Counted from the stretch's first letter, positions 38,201-49,200 are shown. The stretch is 64,000 nucleotides of DNA from Cyclina sinensis (GCA_012932295.1 JAAONU010000001.1:4363104-4427103), one strand, 5' to 3'. Made by a program: numbers and translations. Notes: a model not told the origin generated them from the sequence alone.

Positions 38201-41200
38201 GCATTGCACTTTTGATAGAATCATTTTAAAAGAAACCTAATACACCAAAACATAGTTTTTTTTATACAAGAAATTTCTGTGTGATGGAAATCTACATAAT
38301 CATTATTTACCATATTCAGTTCTAGATGATATTGATGGAAAGGTGTAAGGTTGACCACAGGTACTCTATAGTTCACCAGGGCCTTCTGGGACTGGGTATC
38401 CCCTACACTCACAACCAAAGCTGAAATAGCATGATTACTTCTAGGTATTAGCTAGGGTTATAGTTACCATAAAATGTCTATTATTGTTTGGTATTCTCCT
38501 TTTATTGTTTTAATGATAACAAAAGTTGTTTTTTTCAAGTTGAAGTAAAATACAGACCTGGCCACATGATTATAAAAATTTTTTCATGCTCAACTCACAA
38601 AGAGCATGAAAATTAAATTGCTTCTTTTAATTGAAATATTTGAAATAAAACATTTTCATGTAAAAACAGACATTTATTTACCAAAGGATGAACATATCAG
38701 AGTCTCTAATTTATGAAAGAATTTACAAACATAAATTCATTGTCCAACTTCTGTCAAACTATTTTCCTAACCTTTCTCACTCGGGATTCCACATACACTT
38801 ACTGCAGATGCGTAAGAAATGACTCGTGTTGTAAAAATTAAGGAGCAATAGTTTCTATTTATGGCTAAACAGGACTTGTAACACTGCTGATAATGGCAGT
38901 AATTTCATGGTTGACAGTTCTTGGATAACAGTACTCAAATTAGTTTATACTAAATTTAGTTTTAGTTCGATTGTGTAGGAAGCATTTTAGCTAATAGACA
39001 CACTCTCAAATCCATTCCTAGAACTAACCAGTACTAAGCAATGAGTGTAGTTTCTTGCTCAAGGAAACAATGGCTTGCCCCTGACTGGGTTTGAACCCAT
39101 GCAGCTAGCAATCCTTTGACTAATAGTCTGACGTGTTAACCCCTCGGCCTTGCTGCCGCTTTACTCAAACACATATCTGAATATGTTACTCAAATTATGC
39201 AAGTTGCCTCCCTTGAACTAACATGAATCATATAAGGGTCAATTCTTCCACCAGCAGCTAAACCTGTTTCTTAAGCATGATTTACTGCAGATGATTTAAA
39301 AAATATGGTCTGAACTAGTTTAGATTTTATACATACTTTCATCTTCTGCTGTTTTCCCATCAAGGTTCAGTCTCACCATTTCCTCCCAGGATGGGGCATG
39401 TGTGGGACGGACAGATGCATGGGTGACAGCATTAGATTTCTTGTTCTTATCCTCTTGTACCTTTGTCTTTCTGAAATGCATAAAGCTTTGTTACAATTTC
39501 TTTCATCAGTTCCATTTTCAGTGTCTATCTCTCACTATTTACTGTCTGATATTTTCATCCTTTTCATCTCATGGAGGGTAATCATAAGACAATTTGTTTG
39601 GAAAGAGTTTACGAAAAAATGATGGATGGTGTGATCCAAACAAGTATTTTCATATATTTTATACTTTTAGATGCCTTTAACTGAAACAATACCTAGTCCA
39701 TTTTCCAGTGCACAACTTTCAGAGTATTTTAGCGGTTACTTTGTCACAAATTTCGTATTGATGAAAACTTGGATACAGTTTATGAATCCTACTTGTTTTG
39801 ACATATTTCTTGTAAAACTATCGAAACAAATGGTGACGTGATCACATTCTCTGCTCATTTTAACACCTAAATTCACTCATCAAGACAAAGCAATTTTCTC
39901 ATAAAGTAAAATTCTGTGGTAGAAGCCATAACATAATCAGACCTGTGTTTCAGTATCTGTCTTGATCAATGCACTGAAAAACCACTCACATGCAAACAAG
40001 GCCATTTAGTACATAAAAGACAGTTACAGAAAATAAGAGAGTATTCAAGTCTGATCTTCCTGTCTTTAAAGAATACCATGGTACTTACAGCCTAATGTAA
40101 CAAACCAACAAGCTTTTCTAAAACAAAATCAGCAATGGTTATAGTTGATAAAGAATAACTTACACAACAGCGTATGGCTGTGGGACACTGCCATCTGGTG
40201 TCAAAGGGAGACTACATGCACCATGTAAGATGACCTCAATATGCTCATCACCAGCTTTTGATACATGACGGTATGATTTATCTGCAGCAAATGTATGTCG
40301 ATCACTGTCAGGCAGGGCAATCTCGGGTAACTGTTAGTACACAAGTAAGGAAATTCAGGAATGAAAGCAAGAAAGTTCTCAGTGCTATAAAATAAAGAAG
40401 AAGACAGCTCTTCTTCACATTCACCCCTTAAAGTCTCTGAATTGTGGGTTTTTGTTAGGTTTCATGAAAACTGATGTGATTTCACAATCTACTCATTTCT
40501 TATCTCAAGACTTGGTTTTTCACATGTCATTCATATACAATGATTGAAACTTTAATATTTTCTATGAATGATCCATATTTTACTGGAATTTACTTTAAAT
40601 GAAGATGTCTTTCCTATAATCAAATGTAAATATAGTAGTCTGGTGGAACTTTCACATACCTTTTTCCCATCTGCAGCAGGTGGCAAAGGAGGTGATTTTG
40701 GAAGGTTCAAATCCAATGACAAGTTGTCTCCCCATGAACTGGCAGGGGTAGGTGGCACAACTGGCTGTCTGTAGGATGGCTCAGATGGTTTTTGCCCACT
40801 GTCTAGACTATAATCTTTGGGAGAGGGTGGTTTTGGTGTTGGATGAGGAGTAGGACGTGGAGTTGGAGGTGAAGGTCTGACCTCTGCACTTCTTTGTGTA
40901 GGTGGAGTGGGAGGTGGAGGAGTTTTAGGTTTAGGTGGAACAACTTCACACATAGAGTAAGTACTACGTATTCGACCACAATGCATCTGTATGTTATCAG
41001 TACTGTGTGTCCGGAGAAGTGACATGACACCAGTATAATTGTAGTAGTCCTCTCCGGGTTCAGCATACAGTTTCATTCTCGGGGCATTGGGTCGAGGGTA
41101 GATGGCAAATTTGCCTTCACCGACTTTGCGTCCCTTGCCTGAGGGTGAGTCAGCAGAGGTGAAGGCCTCAACAAGCAAGTATACATCGTGATTCTTGTCA

Positions 41201-44200
41201 TTTTTGAAGAATCCTAAAGCAAAATTTTATAACCTCTGAATGAAAATACAATAAAGAAACTGACACAATGGCAGCAATCCACTGCAAAGACCGCATGTAA
41301 AGTTGCAAGGATTTTATCATAATTTCATCTGCCTTGTTTGTTAGTCTAATGAATTTTTGCAAATACTTTGTGATCACTGAAGTTGCCTAATTGTTTTCCA
41401 ATGGCCTTATCTGATAATAAAAACCAACAATATCGTCAACGGTAAACAAATTAAAAGTATTAAATTGAGTTTAAATGACCATGTTTTATGCTATTGCTTG
41501 AATAAATCTGATATAGTTCAAATTGTAAGGACAAAATGCTGTACAACAGCCAAGTTTATACCAAACAGCAATTCCAAACAGCGATCAATTGATTATTAAA
41601 GGTATTATTATACTGCACAAGAATAAATACACACTTGATAGTCATTCAACACCATTGAGTTGTAATTAATAGTAGATTAATATCTCTCTGATATATCAGA
41701 TAATAATGTTTGCTGAACATAAAGACTCAGTAAGCCACTACAATGATACTCTTTTAATTCAAGGAGACATAAAAGATGAAGTTTCAAACTAGCTTGTAAA
41801 TTTTTTTTTACAATGATTATCATGTAAATAATGCCACATATGGCATTCATGTCTTGGTTTTTTCTAAGTTTTTACATATTTTGATTGTACATGTGGAGTT
41901 AGAATTTTACCATAACCCCTTCCTAGCCTTTAATGTATGTGATCCTATATTGTGAGGTGAATTAGATTTTCAAGTATCATGCTAAACCAGTAAGTTGCTA
42001 ACATACCATCAGATATCCACTCACTAAATATTCATAGTTTTAAAGTATATATTATTATAGTAGTGTGCTGTAGGGACATTTATTTCATAAAATATTAACC
42101 AATAACAATGGTATGATAAACTGGTAGTCTACATCACATGAATACCTTTTGCTGAAGGTGACTGCAGATAACTAGAATACAAAGAATCCTACCTTTGGGA
42201 AACCTAAATGTGAACCTTTTATCCTTGAATATACTCAGTGGAGAACTTTCTTCTTGTTTTGTAGAGTCTGTCCTAACTTGTCTTTTGGTTTCCCATGGCC
42301 CTTTGTATCCTTTCATGACCTTCACCTGAAAGTAGAGTTTTTCAAAAACCATATCTTCACTGAAAGTGATTAGTACACCATGAGAAACTTGTTGGACAAA
42401 GACTTGGTCATTCCAGAATATTGCACAATCAACAAGGTAAAGAATTTAATTCAGTGTCTTCACCAAACAAACAAAATTTCGAATTACAGCACGCTGCCAC
42501 TTTCTCATAAAACTTGGACAGTCTGCTTTTAATAAAAACAAGCACTCATTTGAGTGTAATTGCTAAAAACAACAAGTGCAATGAATGGATTTATTATGTA
42601 AAACTGTACTTATGGTCCAAATTTCATATACAGTGGTTTCAAGATGAGTCAACATGAGTCAACTCGACAGGTCGGTCTGACTCGAGACTTTCACACAATC
42701 TCATCATTTTTATCAACAGTTTCTACTTAAACTGAATGCAATGAGTTGAAATTTGCTGACTTGAAAAATGTGTTAACTTAACACTTAATACCCACCAATC
42801 AAAATCATTATAACTTATGTTGCAATAACTCGACATAATTACCAATGCTTTGACATTTTTCAGATAATTTGTAAATAATCATGTTAACATTTATGTGATA
42901 ATAAAAGTAAAAACAAGAGCACCGCTGGGTGGAGCATTATATGCCTGAATGTTTTTTCTAAGTATGATGCATTTTTGATATAAGGGAGGAAACCTTAAGC
43001 TTAAAATTAACTGATTTGCTTTAAATTTTGCATTTTTTTACCTTTGACCTACTGACCTCAAAATCAATAGGGGTCATTCACTCAATGTATGCAACCATTA
43101 TATGAATTTTGAAGTCTCTATGAAAAATATTGTCGAGTTATAGAGTGTAAATGATTCTAAACATTAAGGTCACTGTGACCTTGACCTTTGACCTACTGAT
43201 CCCAAAATCAATAGGGGTCATTCACTCAATGTGTGCAACCATTATATGAATTTTTAAATCTATATGACAAATGGTTGTCGAGTTACAGAGTGTAAATGAT
43301 TCTAAACATTAAGGTCACTGTGACCTTAATCTTTGACATACTGATCCCAAAATGTATAGGGGTTGTCAACTCAATGTATGCAATCAGGATATAAAGTTTG
43401 AAGTCTCTACAACAAATGATTGTCAAGTTACATGGCGGAAATGGTTTTCAATGTTAAGGTCTATTGTGACCTTGACCTTTGAGCTACTGACTCCAAAATC
43501 AATAGGGGTCATTAACTCAATGTGGGGAATAATCACATGAAGGTAAGAGACTGTAGGCCAAAGAGTACTCAAGTTATCCTCCAAAAACCAAATTACTAAC
43601 GGATGGACAGACAGACAGATGGACGGACGCCCTGGACCATAACATAATAATTATGCCCCCTTCGGGCATATAACAAATAAACATTGCACTTGAATTTGAT
43701 TTTATTCTGTCTATTGAGCAAATTTCTTGATGTACTATAATCAAGATGCCGTAAAACTGCAAAACGAAGGTACAAACCTGACATGACATGCAATGACTTG
43801 AAAAAAGGCAATCTTCCATGTGATTTTGAGTCACTGCAAATTCACTGTGTATATAAGAGGTCAACAGATCAAGGTAGGCAATGGTCTATGTTGAAGTCTA
43901 TGTGCAATTTTTAATATATATACTGTGGCTACAAAAACAAGAAAGTAGGTCAACAGGTCAAGGTAAAGGTTACAGGACAGTCACAGACAAAGTTAAGTAA
44001 GTAGGCATGAAAGTTCATCCCAAAATATAGAAAAAATAGAGCTGACTGTTTGTTTATACATACAAGTCACATTAAACTAGTGACCCTCTGGGCTTGTTCA
44101 CCTCTGACCCAGGAGCCATGATTTGAGTAATTCAGGTACAGAGCCACAAGACCATGCTGCATACCAAATATCTAGGTCTAATAATTAAATCAGTAACCCT

Positions 44201-45499
44201 AGGAATGTGTCACTTCTGACCCAGGGGACTTATCTTGAACAACTTGGTAATACAGAGCCACTAGACAATGCTACATACTATATATTTAAAGTTCTGTGCC
44301 TTCTGATTTCAGAGAAGATTGTGAAAATATCCTATTTTAGTAAAATTAGTGAGCAAAGAGCAGTGCCACTTTTGACCGATGGCCATGACTTGAACAACTT
44401 TGGTACAGAACCACCAGAGAAAGCTACATACCAAAATATCTAATGTCTAAGGTTGTAGAGAAAATTTTTAAAATATCCTACACAAGATGAATTACTGACT
44501 CCAAGCATAGGCCTCTTCTGAAATTAGTACCATGATCTGAAAAACTTTGATACAGAACCACAGTGCTTATCCTTAAATATCTTTGAACTTTGGTAGAGGT
44601 CTAATAGACAATGCTACATACCAAATTTCAGAGGTATGGGGCTCATTGTTTTAGACTTTGAAAGTTTTTCATTTAAGTTGCCATAGCAACAAGAGTTCTT
44701 TAAAGTAACATCCCTGCCATGTTTCATCAACTTTGGCTAAGTAGTTTTAGAGATCTTAAATGGGTTAAAGCAAGTAGGGTTAGGACAGATGACTGACAGA
44801 CACTGGATGGAATAGTATCACAATAGCTCACCTGAAGAGCTAAAAAGTGAGACAAATGCCTTTTATTAATGTACATTGTATTTAAATATCATATTACACT
44901 TGAAGGAACTACAAACCCTATAAGCTTAATATCATTTTTTACTACCGCTTGCAAAACTGATTAGAGTTTCACATATTTGGAAAGCGGTAAAAAGTGACTT
45001 TACATGTTTATTTCAGTAGCTTAAACAGTCACTTTATTGATCATCCAATCACAGCTACACAACTCACTACGTGCATGTAGCCTGCATGACGAAGAAGTAA
45101 CATACATGAGGCTGTCTCTGAAATCACATATTATTAGAGCATGGATGACCAAAATTTATTTCTGAGAGAAAAGAATCTTTTGATATCAAGAAGAGAACTG
45201 AGGTACCCAAAGACATAAAATGTAGCTAACTATGGTGTAAATCTCTCAATGAAGCTGTTTTATCAAAATGAAAGTCATTATCATAATTCAATAACAAATG
45301 ACCATGTCTGAAAAAAAAATCCAAATTTTACCTCACTGTAGTCTTTAATGAATGAGTTATAGAGTGTGATCACAAGGTGGTACCATCCTTCATGGTTGAA
45401 CTGAGCATCCAACACATCTATTGTGAACTGCATGGCCTTGTCCTCGATGTTAGGCAAGGTGTGACTCTCCATTATCATAGACATTGTCCTTGTTTCTTG
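18289..45499 (-). CDS. CCDC33: CCDC33-like protein (C2 domains plus coiled coil), 21 or 22 exons
   Basis: Minus-strand exons, 5' to 3': 45332-45499, 42193-42325, 40660-41213, 40164-40330, 39337-39470, 38311-38420, 37563-37667, 37027-37118, 36439-36559, 35722-35854, 32571-32704, 30109-30180, 29331-29596, (27924-27953), 23123-23259, 22309-22564, 21929-22017, 21152-21347, 20644-20720, 20026-20133, 19402-19524, 18289-18366. Every junction is GT-AG with matching phase. From the ATG at 45484 the product is about 1088 residues, somewhat longer than the human protein (about 960 as I recall). Recognition rests on the order KGFFKND / EGKFAIYPRPNAPRM / GVMSLLRTHSTDN / NYR..HKMGSDIMTLR / LTKPEILSRY / LQKTQNELIK, which follows vertebrate CCDC33. 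That protein is mainly testis-expressed and reported as peroxisome-associated in mouse. Three single-base indels interrupt the frame (29420, 22478 and near 22341). Confidence 0.83.
19735..19988 (-). mobile_element. tRNA-derived SINE, family 1, with conserved core
   Basis: On the minus strand a tRNA-like head (TCAGTGGTCCAGTGGTAATG, then CTGGACTTGTAACCAGGGGT and GAGATTGAGCCCCC) is followed by CTAACATTACTAATTGTC and the core TTCGGATGAGACATTAAACG then GAGGTCCAGTG. The core resembles conserved central segments seen in SINEs of diverse animals (from memory). The tRNA head does not fold as an intact tRNA. Confidence 0.75.
22600..22692 (+). mobile_element. tRNA-derived SINE, family 1, truncated
   Basis: Same head as the element at 19735-19988 (ATCAGTGGTCCAGTGCTAAT, CTGGACTTGTGATCCAGG, GAGTTCGATCCC) and the same following CTAACACTACTAAT, but the body is missing. 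It lies in the CCDC33 intron between exons 15 and 16. Confidence 0.72.
23322..23355. repeat. GT/AC hairpin
   Basis: GTGTGTGTGTTTGT, spacer CAACTA, then ACAAACACACACAC: a perfect 14-base inverted repeat made of a dinucleotide tract and its inverse. Confidence 0.8.
24611..24655 (-). CDS. CCDC33: Candidate alternative first exon of CCDC33, type B
   Basis: ATG at 24655 opens MSTDYYRPFTAELEE and ends at GAG|GTAGAT in phase 0, compatible with the exon at 23123-23259. Similarity to MATMMYYRPITVT about 300 bases upstream suggests duplication of a first exon. No acceptor is required upstream, consistent with a transcription start in this intron. Confidence 0.5.
24913..24951 (-). CDS. CCDC33: Candidate alternative first exon of CCDC33, type A
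   Basis: ATG at 24951 opens MATMMYYRPITVT and ends in a good donor (ACG|GTAGGT) in phase 0, the phase needed by the exon at 23123-23259. Splicing there would give a short isoform containing only the C-terminal coiled-coil region. It shares a YYRP(I/F)T core with the second candidate at 24611-24655. It cannot easily be a cassette exon, because reading in from upstream would break phase. Confidence 0.5.
25981..26023. repeat. Small inverted repeat
   Basis: CAGTGCTCTCCCTT and AAGGGAGATCACTG form a 14-base stem with one mismatch around a loop of about 13 bases, in the long CCDC33 intron. No larger element structure was recognised around it. Confidence 0.6.
27110..27425. mobile_element. Partial repeat-bearing element near the candidate microexon
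   Basis: Contains AAGGTCAAAATGACCTTGAC, GTCACTTTGACCCTTTTGAC and CTAAGGACAGACTGACAGAC, the same motif set as the elements at 31030 and 42910, but in fewer, more diverged units. Confidence 0.45.
27924..27953 (-). CDS. CCDC33: Candidate 30-nt microexon of CCDC33
   Basis: An acceptor (TGATGTTTTAG) and donor (CAG|GTAGGT) bracket 30 bases coding YGSMGQSTSQ in phase 0, which fits between exons 13 and 15 without changing the frame. It might also act as a start exon (MGQSTSQ). Support is splice-site and phase fit only. Confidence 0.4.
29331..32704 (-). CDS. CCDC33: CCDC33 exons 11-13: linker between C2 region and coiled coil
   Basis: Exon 11 (32571-32704) reads MSDQFWRMQAPVAFSAILMD and ends in GVPVQ. 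Exon 12 is short (30109-30180: GSEMTTLDGRRPTVGMILRL). Exon 13 (29331-29596) opens TPDSMVSVSNLEDIPSLD and runs through a Ser/Pro-rich stretch. Its first part reads in one frame down to HTPR near 29422, and its last part (EPLHQHLTQAYREPKPGRYV, ending KIKKRPLT) reads in another. One added base near 29420 joins both. The exon length (266) also fits the surrounding phases only with that extra base, so I treat this as a single-base deletion in the given sequence rather than a real truncation. Confidence 0.72.
31030..31690. mobile_element. Repeat-bearing element in CCDC33 intron 11
   Basis: Three to four units of about 160 bases share TTTGACAGTTTGACCCCAAA, AAAAGGGATCATCCTTAAT and GGTCTGGAAACAATTTCCTT. 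It is closed by a GACAGACAGACAAGCTAATTCC segment like the ends of the neighbouring elements at 43600 and 51110. Confidence 0.6.
31730..32310. repeat. Diverged direct repeats in CCDC33 intron 11
   Basis: About three copies of a unit near 200 bases with AAGTTGCATGCAAAAC and AAAAAGGGTCATAATTTGC, strongly diverged. Probably another member of the same class of non-autonomous elements. Confidence 0.45.
32970..34570. mobile_element. Repeat-bearing element between CCDC33 exons 10 and 11, about 150-bp units
   Basis: Units with AAATTTGGACAAATCAAGGG recur near 33083, 33251, 33401, 34020, 34177 and 34329. The gap between the third and fourth is explained by a separate insertion (33446-33925). The right end contains a fold-back ATTATGTCTCC...GGGAGAGGACATAA at 34521-34558. 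Confidence 0.65.
33446..33925. mobile_element. Insertion with fold-back end inside the 150-bp repeat element
   Basis: About 480 bases interrupt the repeat series. The left part contains an inverted repeat (about 33497-33573) centred on GTGGCGCAGCCAC, with arms GAACACCATATGTGATATTT and its near inverse. On the minus strand 33576-33770 is an open frame (MIAGNSESGPAPRGFFMNSH onward), with codon-like composition and no splice context. It may be a remnant of a transposon protein; I do not recognise it. Confidence 0.5.
35722..40330 (-). CDS. CCDC33: CCDC33 exons 4-10: central C2 domains
   Basis: Exon 4 gives HIEVILHGACSLPLTPDGS followed by PQPYAVV, the usual opening strands of a C2 domain. Exon 5 continues with APSWEEMVRLNL and exon 6 with LVNYRVPVVNLTPFHQYHLE, completing one C2 fold at about residues 300-420. 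Exons 7-10 encode a second, weaker C2-like stretch with NPLGPLIAVARIVPDYHNY, GVVMQNVTFPS and WNHPYLFVDCRDKATLF. The canonical calcium-binding aspartates are not evident, so lipid or protein binding without calcium is more likely (inference). Introns are short (about 0.6-1.2 kb) compared with the flanking parts of the gene. Confidence 0.78.
36030..36190 (-). mobile_element. tRNA-derived SINE, second type
   Basis: The minus strand shows GCCTCAGTAGCTCATTGGTT (A-box like) and GGATTCAAATCC (B-box like) in the usual spacing, then an unrelated body. Flanks and length are uncertain. Confidence 0.55.
37800..38220. repeat. Diverged direct repeats in CCDC33 intron 6
   Basis: Two or three weak copies of a unit with GACCTTAA(T/C)AAAAA, TTAACCA(G/A)GAAA and GTTATCTGCCCTT. 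Starts with CAAGAGGCCCAAGTGATTAT, a common start of mollusc dispersed repeats. Confidence 0.4.
39010..39165 (-). mobile_element. tRNA-derived SINE, third type
   Basis: The minus strand shows GGCAGCAAGGCCGAGGGGTT and GGGTTCAAACCCAGTC (B-box like). It is followed by CTTGAGCAAGAAACTACACT, which is typical of marine-animal SINE bodies. Not an intact tRNA. Confidence 0.6.
40660..45499 (-). CDS. CCDC33: CCDC33 exons 1-3: N-terminal C2-like domain and proline-rich linker
   Basis: Exon 1 (45332-45499) holds the likely start ATG at 45484 (MSMIMESHTLPN), with another Met two codons on. The frame is also open back to its acceptor (QETRT), so an upstream exon could add residues. Exons 1-2 encode a beta-rich segment (FNHEGWYHLVITLYN, then FKDKRFTFRFPKG). 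Exon 3 (40660-41213, the longest coding exon) gives GFFKNDKNHDVYLLVEAF and the hallmark EGKFAIYPRPNAPRM and YNYTGVMSLLRTHSTDN motifs, matching the first folded part of CCDC33. The second half of exon 3 (about residues 165-280) is low-complexity proline, serine and threonine (KPKTPPPPTPP, PTPRPTPHPTPKPPSP) and probably forms a flexible linker to the central C2 domain. Confidence 0.82.
42910..43680. mobile_element. Repeat-bearing element in CCDC33 intron 2, 144-145-bp units
   Basis: Four units with (C)AATAGGGGTCATTCACTCAATGT begin near 43065, 43209, 43354 and 43499, a period of 144-145 bases. Each has GGTCACTGTGACCTTGACCT. It ends with GGACAGACAGACAGATGGAC and the hairpin ATTATGCCCCCTTCGGGCATA at about 43651-43672. 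No protein is encoded. Confidence 0.65.
44050..44850. mobile_element. Repeat-bearing element in CCDC33 intron 1
   Basis: Diverged units carry ACAGAGCCAC(A/T)AGACAATGCT and ACATACCAAATATCTAAG, ending in GACTGACAGACACTGG and AGCTCACCTGAAGAGCTAAAA near 44845. The right end matches those at 46745 and 61840. Confidence 0.55.
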
Positions 45500-45609
45500 C
45501 TGAAATGATATACCATCAGTTAATATCAGAGGGAAAAAAAATGATTAAACAAATAGGATAAACAGTCCATAAATTTTTGCCAAATCCTTTTTTCAAGAAC
45601 ATCTATTTT

Positions 45610-46750
45610 CTTAACAACAGGGCAATGATGGGCCTAAATCGCTCACCTGAGTAGTTTGGCTGTGGGTCTGCTGTTGAGCAAACACGGTTTAAGAAAGGAC
45701 CCTCAGAATGGGGCCAATATTGACTCCAGGAATATTATTTGAACAAATTTGGTAGAGATCCTCTAGATGATGTAACATACAAAATATCTAAGCTCTAAGG
45801 GATACAATTTCTGACAAGAAGATTTTCAAAGGCTATTTCCACACAAGTCAATATAAAACAAGTGTCTCCCAGACAGGGTTGATTTTGCACTGAGGGAAAT
45901 AATTTGAACAATCTTTGTAAAAGTCAACTATACGATGCTACATATAAAGTTAAGTGTCTAAAGAAGTTAATGTCTCAGGAAGATTTTCAAAAAAAGGGCA
46001 TGGACAATTTTGATCCTAGGTTAAGAATTTCAAAATCTTTGTAAAAGTCGACTATACAATGCTACATACCAAGTATCTAAGGCCTGGAGCTTACAGTTTC
46101 TGACAAGAGGTTTTTTCAAACACAAAGAGAACCCCAACGATCAGGCCAATTTTTACCTCAAGTGTATAATGCACACAAAAAAAAAAACTTGGTAAACTAG
46201 AAAATGCATGCATACAGAATATGTAACTTCTAAGATTTAAGATTTTTTCAATCTTTTCTTTTTAAGTCTGTTTGAAACAATATGAATGCTGTGGTTAGGG
46301 GAGTTAATGGTACCAGGTGCATAATTTGAACAATCTCTGCATGAAGCTCTCTACCAAAGCTGTTCAAAAAATTGAATTTCATAAAGAACTCTGGTTACCA
46401 TGGAAACAGAAAGGAAAAACACTGAAAATCTTGTCTGAAACCACAATACCTAGAGCTAGATGATACACCATGCAAAATATCTAAGCTCCAGGCATAGTGG
46501 TTTCAGACAAGATTTTCAGTGTTTTTCCTGTCTGTTTCTATGGCAACCTGAGTTCTTTATGAAATTTAATTTTTTTAACAGCTTTGGTAGAGCTTCATGC
46601 ACGGAACATCTCTGCCAGGTCTTCTCAACTTTAAACTAGTGGTTTAGGAGATGTTGTTTTTAAAGGTAAAAACAGATGATGAACACCGCCTGCCGGACAC
46701 AAGGCTTTCACGAAAGCTCACCTTGAACAGATGCTCAGCTGAGCTAAAAT
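45610..46750. mobile_element. Repeat-bearing element upstream of CCDC33 exon 1
   Basis: The left end AACAACAGGGCAATGATGGG then CGCTCACCTGAGTA, and the right end GATGCTCAGCTGAGCTAAAA near 46745, match the ends of the element at 59110-61840. The interior holds diverged units with GATGCTACATAC and AATTTGAACAATCTTTG and a large inverted repeat at 46340-46600. Confidence 0.6.
46340..46600. repeat. Long inverted repeat, arms of about 117 bp
   Basis: The left arm 46340-46457 and right arm 46484-46600 are inverted copies at roughly 90 percent identity with a spacer of about 26 bases. Shared blocks include ATGAAGCTCT..ACCAAAGCTGTT, TTTCATAAAGAACTC and AAAAACACTGAAAATCTTGT. A transcript across it would form a long hairpin. 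Confidence 0.9.
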
Positions 46751-48984
46751 GACAGAATTTGGATCAGTTCATTAATATGAAAGAATGGAATGCATAAGAT
46801 TATCTGCAGCAAGCATTTATATCAAGAAACTTATATAGGAAGGTATATGGTCAGAAATAAACACATTTTGCATCGAAGGTTAAATTAATTGACAATTAAC
46901 CAAAAGCTCATTTTTGGACAAAGAAAATAAAATGAGCTTCCTACTCCTACATGTAAAACATTCTGACACTCCTTAGTAATCTGAGGAATCCAGATTACAT
47001 TAATTTTGAGAAATGTTTATAATCTTCATAATCTTCATTCTACTCACTTCAGAATTGTAAAAGGTTACAATTTTTTATTTCATAAAATTCTATCATTTAA
47101 ATCATTATTGTAACAACAAAACTAGCTTTAAATGTGTTAGTAAGAAAAAAGTCCTTATTATTACATTTAAGGATGTACTAGTATCATTTTACCTTTTATT
47201 CCAGAACTATAAATCCTGTAACAGATACACTGTATCCTTCAAATATGAAAACACACAAATTTATCTTGTCTCCATTATCTTAAAAATTTAAATAATTTCC
47301 AACACTTCTTTGTACTCAATATATTATTACACAAAAATTCATATAAAATTAATGTACTTTCAAGAACCAGGAAAATATAATATTTTTTCCTTTGAAACTA
47401 AAGTACATGTTAGTGCACCATAAACAGATTAATACAAAAAAAAATACAGTAAACAGTGATGTCACAAATATTTAATCTATATCAGTATTTAATATCAATC
47501 AATATTTATAAAAGAGCAATATACCAATAGATCTATCACTATCAATATTCCGTCAATCTGTAATTTTTTTTTTCAATTGCTTTCATTACAGTCATCCCTT
47601 TACAACAGAAGTCTTTAGAAGACGATGGACTTCTTTACAAATTCCTTCCTATACGCTATTGAAATCTATTGAAAACAGCTTCATTGTGGACTATTTATCC
47701 ATTTTCATGCAATGAAGGGAATCATTTCATCCGAAATTTTATTGAGTAAACATTATAGCTTACGAATATAAACAGGTAAACCATCTTTATGACTGAGGGT
47801 TCAGATTTTATTTTCATTTCAAACCATGTTGAAGTTATTTGAATTAATTTTCTTAAATGTACCACATACCAAAATATGATTTCATGCAGCAAATTAAATT
47901 TACAAGATAATTGATCCTTATCGGAAAACACCTGCATTTTCATTCTTAAATGAAAATTCTTTAAATTATCTTTATTTTTCTTTACAATTTATTTCTTGTA
48001 ATACATGTAAGTGTCAAATTAAGCTACAATAGAAAATGAAAATATGTGATGAATATCAAATTCAATGATTTTGTTCCAATAAAAACAGTGCATGACAATA
48101 TGCAAATAAGTTTTCAAATATTTTATCAAGGAAATAGACATTTCAGGTAAAACTCTTCCAAACCATTAGCTTTTTTTTAAATCACCAAATGATTTCTGCA
48201 TGGAAACACATTCAAAATTGTCAGGCTAGGAGGTTTTTGTTTTTGTTTTGAAGTTTAGAGACAACTGAAATCTATGATTAACTTTTTGTCAAAGGGAATG
48301 GAAGCTTTGATTAAAGCTGTGAAAATGTGGACATAACAAGGTATGATATATTCTTACTCAATTGCTTAACATCTTGTAAGTGATAAAAGTATCCTTTAAA
48401 TTAGATGTCAACATGTAACAAGAATCAATATAAAGTTGTCCAATTATTGTCTAGTTACTGTTATTTGCTATAAAAATCAATGGCTATAGACTTACTCACT
48501 TTGAAATTACAAGATTATCTTAGAAACTTTAATCCCTACACTAACACAGAGATCATGCCTTACATACTGTGAAGTCAAATACAGATATTAAAACTGCTGT
48601 AAAGATATGACACTTCAGATATTTAAAGCATCACATCATGTTCAGTGCCTTTCACATGTCCAAGGGTATATAACATGCATTAACATGCATTTGACTAAAT
48701 TCTTAATAACATCTTCTTTAAGCCATTTGAAAACAGCCACACAAAAAGTATTCAAGGTATGAAAGTTTCAGATAAACCCATTTAAACTTTTGAAGTAGTT
48801 TACATCAGAACCACTTGGGAAAAGACTGCCTGATCTAACATTTATTGAGCCATTTACTTTTATTTTTTTATCAAACATTCTTTATTGTTGGAAAGGAAAG
48901 GAAAAGTTTGACCATTGTAAGTTCACATGTTTTATATTTCTGTCATAAAATGCCTTAGAATGCACTTTATGCAACCATTTAACT

Positions 48985-49200
48985 TGCTCCTCCTGGGTAG
49001 AGCAACAGGACTTCCGATCTGGAGGTTACTGGTTAGAATCTCACTAGGGGTGACAGTCAACAGTGACCTCCTGCATTCCTCAATTTCAGTGAGAGTACTG
49101 GTTCGAACCCAGTAAGCAGTCAACAAGGGGGATTAATATAAGTTGCAAGAGCTTGCTTCCTGAACTGATGTAAAATAGATGAATTTAACTAAAATAAACT
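48985..49200 (+). mobile_element. tRNA-derived SINE, fourth type, copy 1
   Basis: Head TGGGTAGAGCAACAGGACTT..GGAGG plus ACTGGTTCGAACCCAG, followed by GGATTAATATAAGTTGCAAG, AGCTTGCTTCC and TTTAACTAAAATAAACTAAT. The tail matches the copy at 52690-52910. Confidence 0.65.

Noticed and set aside
40568..41066. Open frames overlapping CCDC33 exon 3
   Set aside because: Other-frame shadows of the proline-rich coding sequence.
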